From: Liolophura sinensis
Lineage: Eukaryota; Mollusca; Polyplacophora; Chitonida; Chitonidae
Reading direction: 5' to 3'
Length of the DNA stretch: 15,781 nt
Assembly (NCBI RefSeq): GCF_032854445.1
Contig: NW_027018107.1
Span: 64,001-79,781, forward strand
The notes beneath the pieces are model-generated. The model was not told the DNA's origin and ran no database searches. It was given only the letters and a program-made list of their open reading frames with translations. A program made the translations under genes and the position numbers. Positions 8,796 through 15,781 of this stretch are shown piece by piece (positions within the stretch are counted from its first letter, which is position 1; the number at the start of each line of letters is the position of its first letter).

Positions 8796-9345
8796 GTACC
8801 TTGTGTTTTTTTAATATACAAATGGTGTGGTTTTTCTACATGTAGATAAAGACATTGAGTTTGTCTTCGACTTAGAAGTAAGACATTTGCTGGGTGAGTT
8901 AAATGGGCTTGGCCCAAAGATTTGACGTCGTCTGGGCTACCGAAGGGCACATAACTTATAATGAAAAGTTGAATATAGTAATGACCAGTCGCGATTGTAC
9001 ATAGTTAATGTAGCCGATTTCAATTCGCAAAAAGACCAGGCAAAAATCCAAAAGTAGAAAAACTGTTCCAATGCTGCTGGTAAGAGGCTAATCCGACGTA
9101 TTTTGTGACGAGAAATCGAATGGTGCAAACCGCGTTGCTCTCCGACTAATACTTTTGGCTGTAGCCACAAATGAATAATCAATGATGTCAAGATCACGTG
9201 CCCAGCAACGGCTCCTAATCCATGGAAACCATAGAAATTTGCAATTTTTCAACAGCTGGAGATGCCTGGCCCAATTGCGCATCTTTTGGCACCTTTTTGA
9301 TGTGGGTCAGTGTTCAATTGTACTTTTTACAGCAGACTGTATCAA
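8796..9345. repeat. Monomer 17 (duplicate of monomer 15)
   Basis: 550 bp. It has T7-AATATAC, CTAAT, AATCC, CATAG and AGCAGACTG. Private changes are GGCTCCTAATCC near 9211 and CACCTTTTTGATG near 9291. Confidence 0.93.
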
Positions 9346-9895
9346 GTACCTTGTGTTTTTTTATAAACAAATGGTGTGGTTTTTCCTACATGTAGATAAA
9401 GACATTGAGTTTGTCTTCGACTTAGAAGTAAGACATTTGCTGGGTGAGTTAAATGGGCTTGGCCCAAAGATTTGACGTCGTCTGGGCTACCGAAGGGCAC
9501 ATAACTTATAATGAAATGCTGAATATAGTAATGACCAGTCGCGATTGTACATAGTTAATGTAGCCGATTTCAATTCGCAAAAAGACCTGGCAAAAATCCA
9601 AAAGTGGAAAAACTGTTCCAATGCTGCTAGGAAGAGGCTAATCCGACGTATTTTGTGACGAGAAATCGAATGGTGCAAACCGCGTTGCTCTCCGACCAAT
9701 ACTTTTGGCTGTAGCCACAAATGAATAATCAATGATGTCAAGATCACGTGCCCAGCAACGGTTCTTACTCCATGGAAACCAAGGAAATTTGCAATTTTTC
9801 AACAGCTGGAGATGTCTGGCCCAATTGCGCACCCTTTGGCACCTTATTGATGTGGGTCAGTGTTCAATTGTACTTTTTACAGCGGATTGTATCAA
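9346..9895. repeat. Monomer 18 (recombinant of monomer-7-like and monomer-8-like halves)
   Basis: 550 bp. The first part (T7-ATAAAC, ATGCTG, CCTGG, AAGTGG) matches monomers 3 and 7. From 9627 the string CTAGGAAG, GGTTCTT, GATGTCTGG, CGCACCC matches monomer 8. The switch lies between AAGTGG (ending 9606) and CTAGG (starting 9627). An extra C is seen in TTTTTCCTAC near 9384. Confidence 0.93.
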
Positions 9896-10445
9896 GTACC
9901 TTTTGTTTTTTTTATATACAAATGGTGTGGTTTTTCTACATGTAGATAAAGACATTGAGTTTGTCTTCGACTTAGAAGTACGACATTTGCTGGGTGAGTT
10001 AAATGGGCTTGGCCCAAAGATTTGACGTCGTCTGGGCTACCGAAGGGCACATAACTTATAATGAAAAGTTGAATATAGTAATGACCAGTCGCGATTGTAC
10101 ATAGTTAATGTAGCGGATTTCAATTTGCAAAAAGACCAGGCAAAAATCCAAAAGTAGAAAAACTGTTCCAATGCTGCTGGTAAGAGGCTAATCCGACGTA
10201 TTTTGTGACGAGAAATCGAATGGTGCAAACCGCGTTGCTCTCCGACCAATACTTTTGGCTGTAGCCACAAATGAATAATCAATGATGTCAAGATCACGTG
10301 CCCAGCAACGGCTCTTACTCCATGGAAACCAAGGAAATTTGCAATTTTTCAACAGCTGGAGATGCCTGGCCCAATTGCGCATCCTTTGGCACCTTATTGA
10401 TGTGGGTCAGTGTTCAATTGTACTTTTTACAGCGGATTGTATCAA
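9896..10445. repeat. Monomer 19 (duplicate of monomer 9)
   Basis: 550 bp. It shares CCTTTTG-T8, AGTACGAC, TAGCGGAT and AATTTGC with monomer 9 at a shift of 5500 bases. It differs by GGTAAGAGG in place of GGAAGGAGG. Confidence 0.93.
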
Positions 10446-10996
10446 GTACCTTGTGTTTTTTTTTATATACAAATGGTGTGGTTTTTCTACATGTAGATAA
10501 AGACATTGAGTTTGTCTTCGACTTAGAAGTAAGACATTTGCTGGGTGAGTTAAATGGGCTTGGCCCAAAGATTTGACGTCGTCTGGGCTACCGAAGGGCA
10601 CATAACTTATAATGAAAAGTTGAATATAGTAATGACCAGTCGCGATTGTACATAGTTAATGTAGCCGATTTCAATTCGCAAAAAGACCAGGCAAAAATCC
10701 AAAAGTAGAAAAACTGTTCCAATGCTGCTGGTAAGAGGCTAATCCGACGTATTTTGTGACGAGAAATCGAATGGTGCAAACCGCGTTGCTCTCCGACCAA
10801 TACTTTTGGCTGTAGCCACAAATGAATAATCAATGATGTCAAGATCACGTGCCCAGCAACGGCTCTTACTCCATGGAAACCAACGAAATTTGCAATTTTT
10901 CAACAGCTGGAGATGCCTGGCCCAATTGCGCATCCTTTGGCACCTTATTGATGTGGGTCAGTGTTCAATTGTACTTTTTACAGCGGATTGTATCAA
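10446..10996. repeat. Monomer 20 (duplicate of monomer 10)
   Basis: 551 bp. It has GTG-T9-ATATAC and B-type markers throughout. It carries CAACGAAAT near 10882 instead of CAAGGAAAT, a variant shared with monomers 24 and 25. Confidence 0.93.
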
Positions 10997-11546
10997 GTAC
11001 CTTGTGTTTTTTTTATATACAAATGGTGTGGTTTTTCTACATGTAGATAAAGACATTGAGTTTGTCTTCGACTTAGAAGTAAGACATTTGCTGGGTGAGT
11101 TAAATGGGCTTGGCCCAAAGATTTGACGTCGTCTGGGCTACCGAAGGGCACATAACTTATAATGAAAAGTTGAATATAGTAATGACCAGTCGCGATTGTA
11201 CATAGTTAATGTAGCCGATTTCAATTCGCAAAAAGACCAGGCAAAAATCCAAAAGCAGAAAAACTGTTCCAATGCTGCTGGTAAGAGGCTAATCCGACGT
11301 ATTTTGTGACGAGAAATCGAATGGTGCAAACCGCGTTGCTCTCCGACCAATACTTTTGGCTGTAGCCACAAATGAATAATCAATGATGTCAAGATCACGT
11401 GCCCAGCAACGGCTCTTACTCCATGGAAACCAAGGAAATTTGCAATTTTTCAACAGCTGGAGATGCCTGGCCCAATTGCGCACCCTTTGGCACCTTATTG
11501 ATGTGGGTCAGTGTTCAATTGTACTATTTACAGCGGATTGTATCAA
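10997..11546. repeat. Monomer 21 (B type; AAGCAG variant)
   Basis: 550 bp. It has T8-ATATAC and AAAAGCAGAAA near 11254, shared with the final partial monomer. CGCACCC near 11480 recalls monomers 8 and 18. A private TACTATTTACAG lies near 11522. Confidence 0.93.
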
Positions 11547-12096
11547 GTACCTTGTGTTTTTTTTATATACAAATGCTGTGGTTTTTCTACATGTAGATAA
11601 AGACATTGAGTTTGTCTTCGACTTAGAAGTACGACATTTGCTGGGTGAGTTAAATGGGCTTGGCCCAAAGATTTGACGTCGTCTGGGCTACCGAAGGGCA
11701 CATAACTTATAATGAAAAGTTGAATATAGTAATGACCAGTCGCGATTGTACATAGTTAATGTAGCGGATTTCAATTTGCAAAAAGACCAGGCAAAAATCC
11801 AAAAGTAGAAAAACTGTTCCAATGCTGCTGGAAGGAGGCTAATCCGACGTATTTTGTGACGAGAAATCGAATGGTGCAAACCGCGTTGCTCTCCGACCAA
11901 TACTTTTGGCTGTAGCCACAAATGAATAATCAATGATGTCAAGATCACGTGCCCAGCAACGGCTCTTACTCCATGGAAACCAAGGAAATTTGCAATTTTT
12001 CAACAGCTGGAGATGCCTGGCCCAATTGCGCATCCTTTGGCACCTTATTGATGTGGGTCAGTGTTCAATTGTACTTTTTACAGCGGATTGTATCAA
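11547..12096. repeat. Monomer 22 (related to monomers 9 and 19)
   Basis: 550 bp. It has AGTACGAC, TAGCGGAT, AATTTGC and GGAAGGAGG, the monomer 9 string, with a private AAATGCTGTGG near 11572. Confidence 0.93.
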
Positions 12097-12647
12097 GTAC
12101 CTTGAGTTTTTTTTTATATACAAATGGTGTGGTTTTTCTACATGTAGATAAAGACATTGAGTTTGTCTTCGACTTAGAAGTAAGACATTTGCTGGGTGAG
12201 TTAAATGGGCTTGGCCCAAAGATTTGACGTCGTGTGGGCTACCGAAGGGCACATAACTTATAATGAAAAGTTGAATATAGTAATGACCAGTCGCAATTGT
12301 ACATAGTTAATGTAGCCGATTTCAATTCGCAAAAAGACCAGGCAAAAATCCAAAAGTAGAAAAACCGTTCCAATGCTGCTGGTAAGAGGCTAATCCGACG
12401 TATTTTGTGACGAGAAATCGAATGGTGCAAACCGCGTTGCTCTCCGACCAATACTTTTGGCTGTAGCCACAAATGAATAATCAATGATGTCAAGATCACG
12501 TGCCCAGCAACGGCCCTTAATCCATGGAAACCAAGGAAATTTGCAATTTTTCAACAGCTGGAGATGCCTGGCCCAATTGCGCATCCTTTGGCACCTTATT
12601 GATGTGGGTCAGTGTTCAATTGTACTTTTTACAGGGGATTGTATCAA
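12097..12647. repeat. Monomer 23 (B type; CGTGTGGG variant)
   Basis: 551 bp. It starts CTTGAG-T9-ATATAC. CGTGTGGGC near 12231 and GTCGCAATT near 12290 are shared with the next monomer only (GTCGCAATT also in monomer 11). Private changes are AAAACCGTTCC, GGCCCTTAATCC and ACAGGGGATTG. Confidence 0.93.
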
Positions 12648-13200
12648 GTACCTTGTGTTTTTTTTTTTATATACAAATGGTGTGGTTTTTCTACATGTAG
12701 ATAAAGACATTGAGTTTGTCTTCGACTTAGAAGTAAGACATTTGCTGGGTGAGTTAAATGGGCTTGGCCCAAAGATTTGACGTCGTGTGGGCTACCGAAG
12801 GGCACATAACTTATAATGAAAAGTTGAATATAGTAATGACCAGTCGCAATTGTACATAGTTAATGTAGCCGATTTCAATTCGCAAAAAGACCAGGCAAAA
12901 ATCCAAAAGTAGAAAAACTGTTCCAATGCTGCTGGTAAGAGGCTAATCCGACGTATTTTGTGACGAGAAATCGAATGGTGCAAACCGCGTTGCTCTCCGA
13001 CCAATACTTTTGGCTGTAGCCACAAATGAATAATCAATGATGTCAAGATCACGTGCCCAGCAACGGTTCTTACTCCATGGAAACCAACGAAATTTGCAAT
13101 TTTTCAACAGCTGGAGATGCCTGGCCCAATTGCGCATCCTTTGGCACCTTATTGATGTGGGTCAGTGTTCAATTGTACTTTTTACAGCGGATTGTATCAA
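12648..13200. repeat. Monomer 24 (B type; longest T-tract)
   Basis: 553 bp. It has T11-ATATAC, the longest tract in the window, which accounts for its length. CGTGTGGGC and GTCGCAATT match monomer 23, indicating a recent tandem exchange between neighbours. It also has GGTTCTT and CAACGAAAT. Confidence 0.93.
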
Positions 13201-13750
13201 GTACCTTTTGTTTTTTTTATATACAAATGGTGTGGTTTTTCTACATGTAGATAAAGACATTGAGATTTTCTTCGACTTAGAAGTAAGACATTTGCTGGGT
13301 GAGTTAAATGGGCTTGGCCCAAAGATTTGACGTCGTCTGGGCTACCGAAGGGCACATAACTTATAATGAAAAGTTGAATATAGTAATGACCAGTCGCGAT
13401 TGTACATAGTTAATGTAGCCGATTTCAATTCGCAAAAAGAACAGGCAAAAATCCAAAAGTAGAAAAACTGTTCCAATGCTGCTGGTAAGAGGCTAATCCG
13501 ACGTATTTTGTGACGAGAAATCGAATGGTGCAAACCGCGTTGCTCTCCGACCAATACTTTTGGCTGTAGCCACAAATGAATAATCAATGATGTCAAGATC
13601 ACGTGCCCAGCAACGGCTCTTACTCCATGGAAACCAACGAAATTTGCAATTTTTCAACAGCTGGAGATGCCTGGCCCAATTGCGCATCCTTTGGCACCTT
13701 ATTGATGTGGGTCAGTGTTCAATTGTACTTTTTACAGCGGATTGTATCAA
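13201..13750. repeat. Monomer 25 (B type)
   Basis: 550 bp. It has CCTTTTG-T8-ATATAC, GAGATTTTCTTCG near 13262 (related to the change in monomer 13), a private AAGAACAGG near 13438, and CAACGAAAT. Confidence 0.93.
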
Positions 13751-14298
13751 GTACCTTGTGTTTTTTTAATATACAAAAGGTGTGGTTTTTCTACATGTAG
13801 ATAAAGACATTGAGTTTGTCTTCGACTTAGAAGTAAGACATTTGCTGGGTGAGTTAAATGGGCTTGGCCCAAAGATTTGACGTCGTCTGGGCTACCGAAG
13901 GGCACATAACTTATAATAAAATCTTGAATATAGTAATGACCCAGTCGCGATTGTACATAGTTAATGTACCCGATTTCAATTCGCAAAAAGACCAGGCAAA
14001 AATCCAAAAGTGAAAAAATTGTTCAATGCTGCTGGAAAGAGGCTAACCCGACGTATTTGTGACGAGAAATCGAATGGTGCAAACCGCGTTGCTCTCCGAC
14101 CAATACTTTTGGCTGTAGCCACAAATGAATAATCAATGATGTCAAGATCACGTGCCCAGCAACGGCTCTTACTCCATTGGAACCAAGGAAATTTGCCATT
14201 TTTCAACAGCTGGAGATGCTGGCCCAATTGCGCATCTTTTGGCACCTTATTGATGTGGGTCAGTGTTCAATTGTACTTTTTACAGCAGACTGTATCAA
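13751..14298. repeat. Monomer 26 (divergent, AATATAC start)
   Basis: 548 bp. It starts T7-AATATAC and has many private changes: ACAAAAGG, AATAAAATCTTG, GACCCAGTC, GTACCCGAT, AAGTGAAAAAATTG, GTTCAATG, TAACCCGACGTATTTGTG, CCATTGGAACC, TTGCCATTT and GATGCTGG. It ends CATCTTTT and AGCAGACTG. It opens the noisy stretch of the array. Confidence 0.92.
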
Positions 14299-14843
14299 GT
14301 ACCTTTTGTTTTTTTATAAACAAATGTGTGGTTTTTCTACATGTAGATAAAGACATTGAGTTTGTCTTCGACTTAGGAGTAAGACATTTGCTGGGTGAGT
14401 TAAATGGGCTTGGCCCAAAGATTTGACGTCGTCTGGGCTACCGAAGGGCACATAACTTATAATGAAATGCTGAATATAGTAATGACCAGTCGCGATTGTA
14501 CATAGTTAATGTAGCCGATTTCAATTAGCAAAAAGACCAGGCAAAAATCCAAAAGTAGAAAAACTGTTCCAATGCTGCTAATAAGAGGCTAATCCGACGT
14601 ATTTTGTGACGAGAAATCGAATGGTGCAAACCGCGTTGCTCTCCGACCAATACTTTTGGCTGTAGCCACAAAATGAATAATCAATGATGTCAAGATCACG
14701 TGCCCAGCACGGCTCTTACTCCATGGAAACCAAGGAAATTTGCAATTTTCAACAGCTGGAGATTGCCTGCCCAATTGCGCATCTTTTGGCACTTATTGAT
14801 GTGGGTCAGTGTCAATTGTACTTTTTACAGCAGACTGTATCAA
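14299..14843. repeat. Monomer 27 (A2 type, shortest copy)
   Basis: 545 bp, reduced by several one-base deletions: AAATGTGTGG, CCCAGCACGG, CAATTTTCAAC, CCTGCCCAA, GGCACTTATT and GTGTCAATTG. It also has insertions (ACAAAATGAA, GAGATTGCC). It carries the A2 string and ends AGCAGACTG with B-type ACTCC and CAAGG. Confidence 0.92.
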
Positions 14844-15397
14844 GTACCTTTTGTTTTTTTATAAACAAATGAGTGTGGTTTTTCTACATGTAGATAAAGA
14901 ACATTGAGTTTTGTCTTCGACTTAGGAGTAAGACATTTGCTGGGTGAGTTAAATGGGCTTGGCCGCAAAGATTTGACGTCGTCTGGGCTACCGAAGGGCA
15001 CATAACTTATAATGAAATGCTGAATATAGTAATGACCAGTCGCGATTGTACATAGTTAATGTAGCCCCATTTCAATTAGCAAAAAGACCAGGCAAAAATC
15101 CAAAAGTAGAAAAACTGTTCCAATGCTGCTAATAAGAGGCTAATCCGACGTATTTTGTGACGAGAAATCGCATGGTGCAAACCGCGTTGCTCTCCGACCA
15201 ATACTTTTGGCTGTAGCCACAAATGAATAATCAATGATGTCAAGATCACGTGCCCAGCAACGGCTCTTACTCCATGGAAACCAAGGAAATTTGCAATTTT
15301 TCAACAGCTGGAGATGCCTGGCCCAATTGCGCATCCTTTGGCACCTTATTGATGTGGGTCAGTGTTCAATTGTACTTTTTACAGCGGATTGTATCAA
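14844..15397. repeat. Monomer 28 (A2 type, longest copy)
   Basis: 554 bp, enlarged by one-base insertions: AAATGAGTGTGG, AAAGAACATTG, GAGTTTTGTC and GGCCGCAAAG. It has GTAGCCCCATTT near 15061 and a core change ATCGCATGG near 15169. It carries GGAGTAAG, AATTAGC and CTAATAAG with a B-type end. Confidence 0.92.
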
Positions 15398-15781
15398 GTA
15401 CCTTGTGTTTTTTTAATATACAAATGGTGTGGTTTTTCTACATGTAGATAAAGACATTGAGTTGTCTTCGACTTAGAAGTAAGACATTTGCTGGGTGAGT
15501 TAAATGGGCTTGGCCCAAAGATTTGACGGTCGTCTGGGGCTACCGAAGGGCACATAACTTATAATGAAAAGTTGAATATAGTAATGACCAGTCGCGATTG
15601 TACATAGTTAATGTAGCCGATTTCAATTCGCAAAAAGACCAGGCAAAAATCCAAAAGCAGAAAAACTGTTCCAATGCTGCTGGTAAGAGGCTAATCCGAC
15701 GTATTTTGTGACGAGAAATCGAATGGTGCAAACCGCGTTGCTCTCCGACCAATACTTTTGGCTGTAGCCACAAATGAATAA
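15398..15781. repeat. Monomer 29, partial (AATATAC start, cut by window end)
   Basis: 384 bases of a monomer, ending in the conserved core (CACAAATGAATAA). It has T7-AATATAC, GAGTTGTC (one T missing), extra G bases in ACGGTCG and CTGGGGC near 15528-15538, and AAAAGCAGAAA, a variant shared with monomer 21. The array continues past the window. Confidence 0.93.

Larger units (their letters stand above)
1..15781. repeat. Satellite array, ~550-bp monomer, 28 full copies plus a partial
   Basis: The window is filled end to end by direct repeats of one monomer with no spacer and no inserted unrelated DNA. Using the GTACC anchor after TATCAA, successive copies start at 1, 551, 1101, 1651, 2199, 2750, 3299, 3848, 4396, 4946, 5498, 6047, 6597, 7146, 7695, 8248, 8796, 9346, 9896, 10446, 10997, 11547, 12097, 12648, 13201, 13751, 14299, 14844 and 15398. 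Lengths are 545-554 bp. All copies have the same orientation. Differences between copies are scattered substitutions and 1-2 base indels, so the array is highly homogeneous. Long arrays of this kind are typical of eukaryotic constitutive heterochromatin. The family is not one I recognise. Orientation and phase are arbitrary choices. Confidence 0.97.

Noticed and set aside
1-15781. CRISPR array or bacterial repeat region
   Set aside because: The repeat units are contiguous 550-bp copies with no short repeat and unique spacer structure.
1-15781. Transposon tandem array with terminal inverted repeats or long terminal repeats
   Set aside because: No terminal repeats, target-site duplications or transposase/reverse-transcriptase segments are seen within the monomer.

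Overview
The whole 15,781-base window is one uninterrupted head-to-tail tandem array of a satellite-type repeat with a monomer of about 550 bp. Phased on the recurring GTACC (usually GTACCTT) anchor that happens to open the window, there are 28 complete monomers (545-554 bp; 11 are exactly 550 bp) and a 29th cut by the window end after 384 bases. Neither array edge is visible. I see no protein-coding gene, tRNA, rRNA, snRNA, CRISPR array or transposon. The many short open frames are the same few frames recurring once per monomer, broken by indels.

The array suggests eukaryotic heterochromatin (centromeric, pericentromeric, subtelomeric or sex-chromosomal). I do not recognise the family and cannot name the species. 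CpG dinucleotides are well retained, which fits a genome with little germline DNA methylation, such as many insects and other invertebrates; that is inference only. No CENP-B box is seen.

Layout: monomers 1-3 (from 1) are duplicated as monomers 5-7 (from 2199), a four-monomer step of about 2.2 kb. The segment from mid-monomer 8 through monomer 10 recurs from mid-monomer 18 through monomer 20, a shift of about 5.5 kb, and in part again in monomers 22-23. Monomers 14-15 are duplicated as 16-17, a dimer step of about 1.1 kb. Monomers 26-28 are the most divergent and carry many single-base indels.

Within the monomer, variation is uneven. Two blocks are almost invariant (roughly offsets 36-163 and 295-407 from the GTACC anchor). 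Variants concentrate in a T-tract next to the anchor, in the middle, and in the last ~140 bp. Most diagnostic variants belong to an alternative cassette of at least about 300 bp ('A type') centred on the monomer junction: a monomer ending in GACTG is always followed by one starting with T7-ATAAAC and carrying ATGCTG. Nine such cassettes are scattered among the common 'B type' junctions. The array is therefore a mosaic produced by unequal exchange and gene conversion, with some exchange points that can be located to tens of bases.
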